Shown here piece after piece: positions 27,948 to 35,531 of a stretch of DNA of 64,000 nt. The notes under the pieces are model-generated. The model saw nothing but the letters and a program-made list of their open reading frames with translations, searched no databases and was not told the origin of the DNA. The translations under genes were made by a program, and so were the position numbers. The DNA comes from Allorhizobium undicola ORS 992 = ATCC 700741 (GTDB taxonomy: Bacteria; Pseudomonadota; Alphaproteobacteria; Rhizobiales; Rhizobiaceae), in contig NZ_JHXQ01000004.1 of assembly GCF_000621665.1 (NCBI RefSeq), forward strand, positions 1-64,000, written 5' to 3'. The stretch's first letter is position 1. Each line of letters starts with the position of its first letter.

Positions 27948-28732
27948 TGGTTTTGATCGACAAGGTTTCCAGCCACGCCAATCTGCCGCTGGTGCGCCGC
28001 CTGGAGGCGGTGAGCTTTCGCGCATGGCCTGCCGCTTCCGTAAACTATGACGGAAGCTGGCAGATCCGCCTTTCGGGAAGCTATCCTTCCAAGCGGATCA
28101 ATTGCGTGGTGGCGCTGGATCGGTCCGACACGCGCGACATTGGCCAGCGTCTGGACAAGGCAACCCGCAAGTTTGAAGCCTATGGCCGGAAAATGGTGTT
28201 TCGGCAAACACCGCTTGCCGCGCCGGAGATTGAGGACGCCCTTGTCGCGGGCGGCTGGCACCGCTTCGACGAGAGCGTCGTCATGATCGCCGATCTGGCG
28301 GCTCTGGACGAACATGACGCCATGGACCATTTGCCAAGCCATGACATTGGCCGTTTCGTGGATGCAAGCCTGACCATGCATGGAGAGGACGCCAGCCTCA
28401 AGCCCGGCCTTGCGGAACTGATCGGCAGCATCAAGCCGCCTTATGGGCTTTTCCTGAAGGAAATCGCCGGAAATGGCCCGGTCGCCGCAGCCATCTGCGT
28501 GCAGGACAATGATCTGGCCGGACTGTTGCAGGTGGTGGTCGATCCGGCCCATCGCGGCAAGGGAGAAGGCTTCGAGCTGGTCTATGGCGCCCTGCGCTGG
28601 GCACGAATGCGCGGTGCGCGCCAGGCATGGCTTCAGGTTGAGGCCAGCAACCAGCCCGCCCTGGCGCTTTACCGCAAGCTCGGTTTCCGCCACGCTTATG
28701 ACTATTGCTACTGGACGCCGGAGAAGGGCTGA
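27947..28732 (+). CDS. GNAT family N-acetyltransferase
   Basis: A 261-residue protein with two GNAT-like halves. The C-terminal half (about 150-255) shows the acetyl-CoA loop region LLQVVVDPAHRGKGEGFELVYGAL and the closing ASNQPALALYRKLGF, which are clear. The N-terminal half is more degenerate. The substrate is unknown. The gene is coupled to argJ upstream (1-bp overlap) and to mutT downstream (TGATG). A role near arginine synthesis is suggested only by position. Confidence 0.9.
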   Translation: MVLIDKVSSHANLPLVRRLEAVSFRAWPAASVNYDGSWQIRLSGSYPSKRINCVVALDRSDTRDIGQRLDKATRKFEAYGRKMVFRQTPLAAPEIEDALVAGGWHRFDESVVMIADLAALDEHDAMDHLPSHDIGRFVDASLTMHGEDASLKPGLAELIGSIKPPYGLFLKEIAGNGPVAAAICVQDNDLAGLLQVVVDPAHRGKGEGFELVYGALRWARMRGARQAWLQVEASNQPALALYRKLGFRHAYDYCYWTPEKG

Positions 28733-29145
28733 TGGCGCAGATGCAACACCCTATCCTGCTGGTGGCGGCCTGCGCACTGGTCGATAGCGATGGCCGTATC
28801 CTTCTGGCGCAGCGCCCGGAGGGTAAAAGCCTGGCGGGCCTATGGGAGTTTCCCGGCGGCAAGGTAGAAGCCGGTGAAAGCCCGGAGGAATGCCTCGTGC
28901 GGGAATTGCACGAGGAACTGGGCGTCTCTACCAAGGTTCCCTGCCTTGCGCCGCTGACCTTTGCCAGCCATACCTATGAAAAATTTCACCTTCTCATGCC
29001 CCTCTATATTTGCCGGCGCTATGAGGGCATGGCCACGGGTCGCGAAGGTCAGGCGTTGAAATGGGTCTATCCGAAGGATCTTCGCAGCTACCCCATGCCG
29101 CCAGCCGATGAGCCGTTGATCCCTTTCCTTCAGGATCTTTTGTAA
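28732..29145 (+). CDS. mutT: MutT family (d)NTP pyrophosphohydrolase
   Basis: A Nudix hydrolase of 137 residues, expected to hydrolyse 8-oxo-dGTP and prevent A:T to C:G transversions. The Nudix box GKVEAGESPEE...RELHEELGV is complete (about residues 41-63). The MutT-specific LLAQRPEGKSLAGLWEFPGG precedes it. The ATG at 28732 overlaps the GNAT stop. It ends the argJ-GNAT-mutT operon. Confidence 0.93.
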   Translation: MAQMQHPILLVAACALVDSDGRILLAQRPEGKSLAGLWEFPGGKVEAGESPEECLVRELHEELGVSTKVPCLAPLTFASHTYEKFHLLMPLYICRRYEGMATGREGQALKWVYPKDLRSYPMPPADEPLIPFLQDLL

Positions 29146-29247
29146 GCCCTGACTGATAAACACACTTTCTTATCTCAAATTAATATAAAGTTAAGCTCCC
29201 ACCCGCCATTATTAAGGTATCATGCAGTCTGGCATGTGAGGATGATA

Positions 29248-29571
29248 ATGATGGACGAGGATTTGCAGAAGCTTCGCCAGCGCAAAAGGCGCTCGGCTTC
29301 TACGTCCGGCAAAATTGGTGTCGTAAACCTTGCGTTGCTCTTTGCAGTCGCCGCGGTGGCTTTGACACTCGTGGTAACACCCATGCTGGTTGGCAACCAC
29401 GATACAGCGCCTGTCGCCTTCCGCTCCACCGACCTTGATACGATGAGCACCGGCTCCATTCCGGTGGAACGCGACGCCTCCGGCAAGCGCTACACCATTC
29501 GTCGCAGCGTATTGCAGACAGCACCCGATACGGTTTGCATCGTCAATCATGACGGAGGGGATGGCTGCTGA
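29248..29571 (+). CDS. Small single-pass membrane protein, unknown
   Basis: Conserved-looking 107-residue protein without a recognised family. A basic N-terminus (QKLRQRKRRSAS) precedes one hydrophobic segment (VVNLALLFAVAAVALTLVV, about 24-43). A roughly 60-residue tail would face the periplasm with a positive-inside orientation. The tail ends in TVCIVNHDGGDGC, with two cysteines. GAGG at 29238-29241 fits ATG codons at 29248 or 29251; a GTG at 29236 is less likely. The upstream 90 bp is A/T-rich and could be its promoter. Confidence 0.65.
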   Translation: MMDEDLQKLRQRKRRSASTSGKIGVVNLALLFAVAAVALTLVVTPMLVGNHDTAPVAFRSTDLDTMSTGSIPVERDASGKRYTIRRSVLQTAPDTVCIVNHDGGDGC

Positions 29572-29572
29572 A

Positions 29573-29612
29573 GCATTTTCAGGAAAAGTGGGTACAGGTT
29601 TCCTGACATCGG
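29573..29612. repeat. Partial unit of the core palindrome family
   Basis: AGCATTTTCAGGAAAAGTGG continues as GTACAGGTTTCCTGA: the left two thirds of the element seen whole at 30170, in the same orientation. The closing arm is missing. Confidence 0.7.
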
Positions 29613-29707
29613 CCGGGGCGAATACTTTGCGGCGTATGGAGACAAGCGACAGACGATGTGTGAAGACCCGATAAGTTTCGCCTATCAAACGCCTGGAAAT
29701 ATCACCT

Positions 29708-29813
29708 TTACAGCGCCGTGCGTTTTATCAAACGCAAAAACGACGCTGTAACACTTTAAAGCTGCTGCATAATTTTCACCTTAAATCGATTCCGATTTAA
29801 GGAATTATGCAGT
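29708..29813. repeat. RIME-like two-palindrome element, copy 1 (reverse)
   Basis: TTACAGCG...CGCTGTAA forms one palindrome. CTGCATAATT...AATTATGCAG, with inner TTAAATCGATTCCGATTTAA, forms the other. The copy is full length, about 106 bp, in the opposite orientation to those at 38785 and 53061. Confidence 0.85.
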
Positions 29814-29995
29814 AGAGCGCTTTTCGATCTGCTTGGGTCAGATTAGCGCTCTAAGATTTTATCTTTGAAGCATAATCTTCTCGGCCCTCGTTTCACTCCG
29901 GTCGGATTATGCTCTAAACCTGATCACCAGCGACACTCAAGCTGTGGCAGGTGACGGCACAATGTCCCGGGGGCACGGGGCTTATGGGGACAGAC

Positions 29996-30172
29996 ATGCG
30001 GACTATTCAGCGATTTTTGAAGGACCAGCGCGGCGCAACCGCCATAGAATATGGTTTGCTGGCGGGTCTTATCGCCGTTTCGATGATTGCCGGCCTCACC
30101 CTCTACTACGAGGCCCTGCAAAACCTGTTCACCTATATCGTCGATACGATCAACACGGCGCTCGGCCTTTAG
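29996..30172 (+). CDS. Flp/Fap-type IVb pilin
   Basis: A 58-residue prepilin of the Flp family, the subunit of tight-adherence (Tad) pili. The N-terminus MRTIQRFLKDQRGATAIEYG has the typical prepilin peptidase site G|ATAIEYG, with Glu at mature position 5. The hydrophobic helix GLLAGLIAVSMIAGLTLYY follows. ATG 29996 has GGGGA upstream. No Tad assembly genes (cpaB-F, tadZ) are nearby, so this is an orphan pilin gene. Repeats flank it on both sides, and its TAG stop overlaps the first bases of the right-hand repeat. Confidence 0.88.
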   Translation: MRTIQRFLKDQRGATAIEYGLLAGLIAVSMIAGLTLYYEALQNLFTYIVDTINTALGL

Positions 30173-30273
30173 AGCATTTTCAGGAAAAGTGGAAGCCGGT
30201 TTTCCGTCTGAAAATGCGTAAAAACAAATACTTAGAGCGGTTCAATGTTTCCGTGAAACAATGAACCGCTCTA
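30170..30273. repeat. Composite palindromic repeat, copy 2 (reverse)
   Basis: GCATTTTCAG...CTGAAAATGC around the core is followed by a TAGAGCGGTTCA...TGAACCGCTCTA palindrome. It is the reverse complement of the element at 5486-5590, including the linker TGCGTAAAAACA. Confidence 0.9.
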
Positions 30274-30373
30274 GAAAGCCCGATGCGCAGAACTTTACCC
30301 GGCCTATTGCACCGTTGAAATTCGAAGATTTCAGCACGGTATCACGGCTCATCCAATGGATGAGCCCGTATCG

Positions 30374-30448
30374 CACGGCGCTGCAACACTTTAAATCTGC
30401 TGCATAATTTTCACCTTAAATCGATTCCGATTTAAGGAATTATGCAGT
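30374..30448. repeat. RIME-like element, copy 2 (reverse, one palindrome truncated)
   Basis: The ATAATTTTCACCTTAAATCG palindrome is intact, but the TTACAGCG palindrome is reduced to CACGGCGCTGCAACACTTT. It lies between the pilin and the hydroxyacyl-CoA dehydrogenase gene. A GGCTCATCC/GGATGAGCC hairpin lies just upstream (about 30346-30366). Confidence 0.8.
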
Positions 30449-30461
30449 AGCGCCTGTGCTT

Positions 30462-31334
30462 TCAGCGGGTCGGAACGGGTGTTTCCCCCCGATAATCGTA
30501 GAAACCGCGTCCTGATTTGCGGCCGAGCCAACCTGCCTCGACATATTTCACAAGAAGCGGACAGGGCCGATATTTGCTATCGGCCAGCCCGTCATGCAGC
30601 ACCTGCATGATCGAAAGGCAGGTATCGAGGCCGATGAAATCGGCAAGCTGCAAAGGCCCCATGGGATGATTTGCGCCAAGGCGCATGGCGGTATCGATGG
30701 CCTCCACGCTGCCCACGCCTTCGTAAAGCGTGTAAATAGCCTCGTTGATCATCGGCAGCAGGATACGATTGACGATGAAGGCGGGAAAATCCTCCGCCAC
30801 CGTAATCGTCTTGTCGAGCGTGCGCACGAATTGCTTGGCGGTTTCGAAAGTGGTCTCTTCGGTCGCGATGCCGCGCACCAGTTCCACCAGCTTCATCACC
30901 GGCACCGGGTTCATGAAATGTATGCCCATGAAGCGTTCGGGCCGGTCGGTGGATGCGGCAAGACGGGTGATGGAAAGAGAAGAGGTATTGGTTGCCAGAA
31001 TGGCTTCCGGTTTGAGCACGGGGCAAATCTGGCCGAAAATCTTGCGCTTGACCGATTCGTCTTCGGTGGCCGCTTCGATGACCAGGTCGGCGGGCGCAAG
31101 ATCCTGAACATCCGCACTGCCGGAGATCAGCGTCAGGGCCTTCTGCCGTTCCTCATCCGCCAGCTTGCCGTTGCTGACCTGACGCGCCATGTTACCGTTG
31201 ATGGTGGCAAGACCGGCCTCGATACGATCGCGCGACAGGTCATAGAGTGTGACCTTGTAGCCCGAAAGCGAACAAACATGGGCAATGCCGCACCCCATCT
31301 GCCCTGCACCTACGATTCCGATAGATTTGATCAT
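30462..31334 (-). CDS. 3-hydroxybutyryl-CoA dehydrogenase family protein
   Basis: An NAD(P)-dependent 3-hydroxyacyl-CoA dehydrogenase of 290 residues. The Rossmann loop GIVGAGQMGCGIAHVCSLSG lies near residue 5. ATNTSSLSITRLA, FMGIHFMNPVPVMKLVELV (with the catalytic His) and the C-terminal domain NHPMGPLQLADFIGLDT follow. It probably oxidises or forms 3-hydroxybutyryl-CoA, in line with polyhydroxybutyrate or fatty-acid metabolism in rhizobia. ATG 31334 with GGAAAGAG upstream gives the family N-terminus. It lies downstream of etfBA, beyond their terminator. Confidence 0.93.
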   Translation of the reverse strand: MIKSIGIVGAGQMGCGIAHVCSLSGYKVTLYDLSRDRIEAGLATINGNMARQVSNGKLADEERQKALTLISGSADVQDLAPADLVIEAATEDESVKRKIFGQICPVLKPEAILATNTSSLSITRLAASTDRPERFMGIHFMNPVPVMKLVELVRGIATEETTFETAKQFVRTLDKTITVAEDFPAFIVNRILLPMINEAIYTLYEGVGSVEAIDTAMRLGANHPMGPLQLADFIGLDTCLSIMQVLHDGLADSKYRPCPLLVKYVEAGWLGRKSGRGFYDYRGETPVPTR

Positions 31335-31535
31335 CGCTCTTTCCACCTTGCTCGCCCGGCCGCGCCCGATCCCCATCAGGCGTCGGGCTCCTCATGACAA
31401 GTGATACTGCGGCGCACCCTGCTTTTCCAGCCCTCACGCTTCATGTGGTGAATTATTGCCTTTGCAGGGAAAGAGAAATCCGGCTTCGCGTTCGCAAATA
31501 CCAAAAGCAGAAGATCGGCGACCTGTTGGAAAACA

Positions 31536-31567
31536 TAAAAAATCCGCCTCCTCATCGGAGACGGATC
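31536..31567 (-). terminator. Intrinsic terminator of etfBA
   Basis: On the minus strand ATCCGTCTCC pairs with GGAGGCGGAT (one mismatch, 5-base loop), followed by TTTTTAT. It lies about 36 bp after the etfA stop and separates etfBA from the dehydrogenase gene. Confidence 0.85.
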
Positions 31568-31602
31568 TGAAAATCGTGGCAAAATGCAAAAGACCTTGAG
31601 GT

Positions 31603-32532
31603 TTACAGCGCCTTTTCCAGTTCCGGCAGGGCTTCGAAGATATCGGCGACCAGACCGTAATCGGCCACCTGGAAAATCGGTGCTTCTTCATCCTTGTTGA
31701 TGGCAACGATGACCTTGGAGTCCTTCATGCCGGCCAGATGCTGAATGGCGCCGGAAATGCCGCAGGCAATGTAAAGCTCCGGGGCAACCACCTTGCCGGT
31801 CTGGCCCACCTGCCAGTCGTTCGGCGCATAACCGGCATCGACGGCTGCGCGCGATGCGCCAACGGCAGCGCCCAGCTTATCGGCGAGCGGCAGGATGACC
31901 TCCTTGAACTTTTCGGAGGATCCGACAGCACGGCCGCCGGAAACAATGATCTTGGCAGAGGTAAGCTCCGGACGCTCCGAGGCCGACAAGGCATCGGAAA
32001 CATGGCTGGAAAGACCCGGATTGGCCGCAGCACCGACGGCTTCAACAGCCGCAGAGCCACCCTCGCCTGCCGCCGCAAAGGAGGCCGTACGCACGGTAAT
32101 GACCTTTTTGGCATCGGTGGACTGGACCGTCTGAATGGCATTGCCCGCATAGATCGGCCGCTTGAAGGTGTCGGCAGAGACAACTTCAACGATTTCCGAC
32201 ACCTGCATGACATCGAGAAGGGCAGCCACGCGGGGCAGCACATTCTTGCCGACCGAAGTGGCAGGCGCGAGAATGACGTCATAGGCACCGGCCAGAGAAA
32301 CGATCAAGGCCGCGAGCGGCTCGGCAAGCTGGTGCGCATAATCGGCGCCATCGGCCAGCAAAACCCTGGAAACCCCCGAAAGCCGCGCAGCCGCATCGGC
32401 TGCGGCCTGCGCGCCGGAGCCTGCCACAAGCACATGCACATCGCCGCCGATTTCGCTGGCCGCCGTCAGCGCCTTCGCGGTCTGGTCGGAAAGCGACGCA
32501 TTGTCGTGTTCAGCGAGAAGAAGAATAGCCAT
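31603..32532 (-). CDS. etfA: Electron transfer flavoprotein alpha subunit
   Basis: The alpha subunit binds FAD and passes electrons from acyl-CoA and other flavin dehydrogenases to the quinone pool through ETF-QO. The 309-residue protein has the C-terminal FAD-binding domain (about 190-309) with VSGGRAVGSSEKF, LGAAVGASRAAVDAG, QVGQTGKVVAPELYIACGIS and IVAINKDEEAPIF. GGGAG lies upstream of the ATG. It follows etfB by 23 bp. Confidence 0.97.
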   Translation of the reverse strand: MAILLLAEHDNASLSDQTAKALTAASEIGGDVHVLVAGSGAQAAADAAARLSGVSRVLLADGADYAHQLAEPLAALIVSLAGAYDVILAPATSVGKNVLPRVAALLDVMQVSEIVEVVSADTFKRPIYAGNAIQTVQSTDAKKVITVRTASFAAAGEGGSAAVEAVGAAANPGLSSHVSDALSASERPELTSAKIIVSGGRAVGSSEKFKEVILPLADKLGAAVGASRAAVDAGYAPNDWQVGQTGKVVAPELYIACGISGAIQHLAGMKDSKVIVAINKDEEAPIFQVADYGLVADIFEALPELEKAL

Positions 32533-32555
32533 GATAAAACTCCCTGTATCGCTGG

Positions 32556-33305
32556 TTAGATCACACCGGCTTCGGTCTTGAGCCTTTCAACCAGCTCGGC
32601 AACCGACTTGACCTTGACACCGGCCTTGCGGCCCCCCGGCTCCTCGGTTTTCAAAACCTTGAGGCGCGGCGCGGTATCGACACCGAGTTCGGCGGGCGAT
32701 TTCTTGTCCAGCGGCTTTTTCTTGGCCTTCATGATGTTGGGCAGCGACGCATAGCGTGGCTCGTTGAGGCGCAGATCGGCGCTGACCACAGCCGGCAGCT
32801 TGACGGCAATGGTCTGGAGACCGCCATCCACTTCGCGGGTCACATTGGCGGAACCGTCGGCAAGCTCGACCTTCGAGGCGAAGGTTGCCTGGCTCCAGCC
32901 AAGAAGGGCGGCGAGCATTTGTGCGGTCTGATTGCTGTCGTCGTCGATGGCCTGCTTGCCGGCAATGACAAGCCCCGGACCTTCGGCTTCCACCACCGCC
33001 TTCAGCAGCTTGGCCACGGCCAAGGGCTCCACCGCATCGTCCGTTTCCACCAGCACGGCACGGTCCGCGCCCATGGCCAGACCTGTGCGAAGCGTCTCTT
33101 CGGCCTTGGCGGGGCCGATCGACACGACGATCACCTCATCCGCCTTGCCCGCTTCCTTCAGGCGCAGCGCCTCTTCCACGGCGATTTCGTCGAACGGGTT
33201 CATCGACATCTTCACATTGGCAAGCTCGACGCCGGTGCCGTCCGGCTTCACACGGATCTTGACGTTGTAGTCAACAACCCGCTTCACGGGCACTACGATC
33301 TTCAT
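32556..33305 (-). CDS. etfB: Electron transfer flavoprotein beta subunit
   Basis: The beta subunit of ETF binds AMP and partner dehydrogenases. The 249-residue protein starts [20 protein letters not shown], with GGAAGGA upstream of ATG 33305. It contains [21 protein letters not shown] and the ETF beta signature region [21 protein letters not shown]. It is cotranscribed with etfA. The cobalamin adenosyltransferase gene is 171 bp upstream on the same strand. Confidence 0.97.
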   Translation of the reverse strand: MKIVVPVKRVVDYNVKIRVKPDGTGVELANVKMSMNPFDEIAVEEALRLKEAGKADEVIVVSIGPAKAEETLRTGLAMGADRAVLVETDDAVEPLAVAKLLKAVVEAEGPGLVIAGKQAIDDDSNQTAQMLAALLGWSQATFASKVELADGSANVTREVDGGLQTIAVKLPAVVSADLRLNEPRYASLPNIMKAKKKPLDKKSPAELGVDTAPRLKVLKTEEPGGRKAGVKVKSVAELVERLKTEAGVI

Positions 33306-33476
33306 GGGGTCCTTCCTTGCTACAGTCACGCTGCAAACTGCGGTAAATTTCACGCGGGCGATGGTCGATTGGCGACATCGATACGCATTTTTTTCGCAAT
33401 TACAATCGTGAGACACTCCTCCGGGAGAGAGGGCCTGTCTATATAACTTTTACGTTCACGTCAATATTTTGCTCTG

Positions 33477-34055
33477 TCAGCGGTTCTTGCCCGGCACCCA
33501 CAGAATATCGGCCCTGCCGGTATCGTTGACGAACCGGGCTGCCACGAACAGGAAATCCGAAAGCCGGTTTGCATATTTCAGGGCCGGGCCGCCTACAGTC
33601 TCGCCTTCGTTTCGCATCAGGTCCACCATGATACGCTCTGCCCGGCGAATAATGGTGCGCGCCAGATGAAGATGCGCCGCCGCTGGCGTGCCGCCCGGCA
33701 ACACGAAGGACTTCAGCGGCTCAAGATGGGCATTGAGCGCATCGATCTCGCTTTCGAGCCGGTCCACCTGCGATTGCACGATGCGTAAGGGTTCCCAGGA
33801 TAGCACCTCGCCGGTATCCGGCGTGGCCAGATCGGAGCCCAGATCGAAGAGATCGTTTTGAATGCGCAACAGCATTTCGTTTACCGGCTCAAGGCCCTCC
33901 GTGTAGAGGCGCGCCATGCCGATGGCGCTGTTGGCCTCATCCACCGTACCATAGGCTTCGACCCGGAGATCGTGCTTGTAGCGGCGCGGCCCGCAAACAA
34001 GCGCGGTGGTGCCGTCATCGCCAGTACGGGTGTAGATCTTGTTCAGTTTGACCAT
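33477..34055 (-). CDS. PduO-type cob(I)alamin adenosyltransferase
   Basis: ATP:cob(I)alamin adenosyltransferase makes adenosylcobalamin, for instance for methylmalonyl-CoA mutase. The 192-residue protein has the ATP-binding KIYTRTGDDGTTAL motif (near 4-17). YGTVDEANSAIGMAR and the C-terminal RRAERIMVDL and YANRLSDFLFVAAR of the PduO family are also present. The ATG at 34055 starts at the family N-terminus (MVKLNKI). The 65-bp interval to the repeat array (34121-34382) holds the 5' region. Confidence 0.95.
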   Translation of the reverse strand: MVKLNKIYTRTGDDGTTALVCGPRRYKHDLRVEAYGTVDEANSAIGMARLYTEGLEPVNEMLLRIQNDLFDLGSDLATPDTGEVLSWEPLRIVQSQVDRLESEIDALNAHLEPLKSFVLPGGTPAAAHLHLARTIIRRAERIMVDLMRNEGETVGGPALKYANRLSDFLFVAARFVNDTGRADILWVPGKNR

Positions 34056-34120
34056 ATTCCAATTGTTCCAGAAAAAATGCAAAACTCAGCGAGACGAGCC
34101 CGCCACCCGCGGACACTTCC

Positions 34121-34382
34121 GCATCGGATAATCCGAAAACCGGTTCCCACTTTTCGGCCGATGCTTTTTCCATCGCATCGGATAATCCGAAAACCGGTTC
34201 CCACTTTTCGGCCGATAGGTTTTTTCAATCGCATCGGATAATCCGAAAACCGGTTCCCACTTTTCGGCCGATGCTTTTTCCATCGCATCGGATAATCCGA
34301 AAACCGGTTCCCACTTTTCGGCCGATGCTTTTTTCAATCGCATCGGTAATCCGAAAACCGGTTCCCACTTTTCGGCCGATGC
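34121..34382. repeat. Direct array of five palindromic units, ~54-bp period
   Basis: Five copies of a ~44-bp palindrome with arms GCATCGG and CCGATGC around CCGAAAACCGGTTCCCACTT, joined by TTTTTCCATC-like spacers. Unit starts at 34121, 34175, 34231, 34285 and 34340 give periods of 54-56 bp. The right arm of unit two is altered (CCGATAGG). The last base lies one position before the HIG1 stop codon. Confidence 0.95.
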
Positions 34383-34383
34383 T

Positions 34384-34581
34384 TTAACGCCCCCCACCGG
34401 AAATCCAGAGGGCGAGCATGATCAGCGCCACCGCGATGGCTTGCAGCAGAACACGCAACTGCATGAGCTTGTTGGACCTGTTGCCATCGCCCGCCTTCAA
34501 CATGTTGACCAGGCCGCGCACCAGCACGAGCGCCACGAGGCCCATGAAAATAATGGCAAGTATTGTGGTAAAGGTGGACAT
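34384..34581 (-). CDS. HIG1-domain twin-transmembrane protein
   Basis: A 65-residue inner-membrane protein with two hydrophobic segments (about 5-27 and 44-62) separated by the basic loop DGNRSNKLMQLRVLLQ. This is the pattern of the HIG1/Rcf1-type family, whose mitochondrial members assist cytochrome oxidase supercomplexes. The bacterial role is less clear. It lies 29 bp from the SDR gene on the same strand, and its stop codon abuts the five-unit repeat array. Confidence 0.88.
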   Translation of the reverse strand: MSTFTTILAIIFMGLVALVLVRGLVNMLKAGDGNRSNKLMQLRVLLQAIAVALIMLALWISGGGR

Positions 34582-34610
34582 GCCCGTTCAGCCCTCATCA
34601 AGCGCCCGCC

Positions 34611-35444
34611 CTAATCAAGCGAGCGCATCAGCCGGTAGAAGAGATCCGCCGGCAAAAGCCGCTTGAGAAGCACCCCCTGCTTCGCAGGCGTCGTGACGAG
34701 ATAATGTGGGCGCGGACGCGGCGCGGTCAAGGCGTGGCGCAGTACTTTGTGGACGGCTTCCGGGCCGAGCTTGTGCTTGTTGGGCTTGCCGGTTCCTTCC
34801 AGCCGCGCCAACTGCTTGCGGTAGTCCTCAGCATGAACGGAATGCTCAAGATCGATATGTCTGCGGATCATCGTCAGGGCATTGGCGGTAAAACGGCTGG
34901 CGATCGGCCCCGGCTCGATAAGGCTGACGAAAACACCGCTGCCTTCCAGCTCCATCCGCAAGGTCAGCGACAGTCCCTCCAGCGCATATTTCGAGGCTGT
35001 ATAGGCCCCGCGCCAGCGATAGGGCAGAAGCCCCAGAATGGACGAGCATTGCACGATGCGTCCGTGGCCTTGTGCGCGCATGACCGGCACCACGCGCCGC
35101 GTCAAATCGTGCCAGCCGAAGAGATTGGTTTCGAACTGCTCCCGCAGCGCTGCCGTGGGCAGGTCTTCCACCGCACCCGCCTGGCCATAGGCGCCATTAT
35201 TGAAAAGCGCATCGAGCCTGCCGCCGGTGCGCTCCAGAACGGTTTGCACCAGTGTCGCAATGCTGGCTTCGTCGCGGTAATCCATCACCAGCGCTTCCAG
35301 CCCGTCGGCTGTAAGTGCGGCAAGATCATCGGGGTTGCGCACGGTGGCAAACACCCGCCAGCCTTCCGCCTGAAGCGCCCTTGCGCAATAGGCACCGATA
35401 CCCGACGAACACCCGGTCACGATGATCGACTTCCGATCTGGCAT
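34611..35444 (-). CDS. Short-chain dehydrogenase/reductase
   Basis: A 277-residue SDR. The cofactor loop TGCSSGIGAYCARAL lies near the N-terminus. NNGAYGQAG is the NAG-like motif. The catalytic Ser is in CSSILGLLPYR and the YxxxK motif is YTASKYALEG. The start at 35444 (MPDRKSIIVTG) has GGGAG upstream; longer frames lack a family match. The substrate is not evident. It is divergent from the yihY-like gene by 87 bp. Confidence 0.92.
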   Translation of the reverse strand: MPDRKSIIVTGCSSGIGAYCARALQAEGWRVFATVRNPDDLAALTADGLEALVMDYRDEASIATLVQTVLERTGGRLDALFNNGAYGQAGAVEDLPTAALREQFETNLFGWHDLTRRVVPVMRAQGHGRIVQCSSILGLLPYRWRGAYTASKYALEGLSLTLRMELEGSGVFVSLIEPGPIASRFTANALTMIRRHIDLEHSVHAEDYRKQLARLEGTGKPNKHKLGPEAVHKVLRHALTAPRPRPHYLVTTPAKQGVLLKRLLPADLFYRLMRSLD

Positions 35445-35531
35445 TTTTTGTCCGCTCCCGCTGCAAAACTCTTTCAAACCGCAATGCTTCCCCCATATTC
35501 CCTTTTGCAAGGATTGGCGAGCGGAGACGAA

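Larger units (their letters stand above)
29572..29995. other. Repeat-filled intergenic region upstream of the Flp pilin gene
   Basis: About 420 bp consisting mostly of palindromes. There is a partial core-family unit (29573-29612), a two-palindrome element (29708-29813), an AGAGCGC/GCGCTCT dyad (29814-29852) and a GCATAAT/ATTATGC dyad (29870-29914). No gene is supported before the pilin. Confidence 0.6.

Noticed and set aside
34121..34382. Array considered as CRISPR
   Set aside because: The intervals between core repeats are themselves conserved (same spacer and arms), the units are palindromic across their whole length, and no cas genes are present. It is a tandem palindrome array.
34704..35531. 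276-codon N-terminal extension of the YihY-family gene
   Set aside because: The upstream open frame is antisense to the SDR gene; the family start with GGAG is at 35532.
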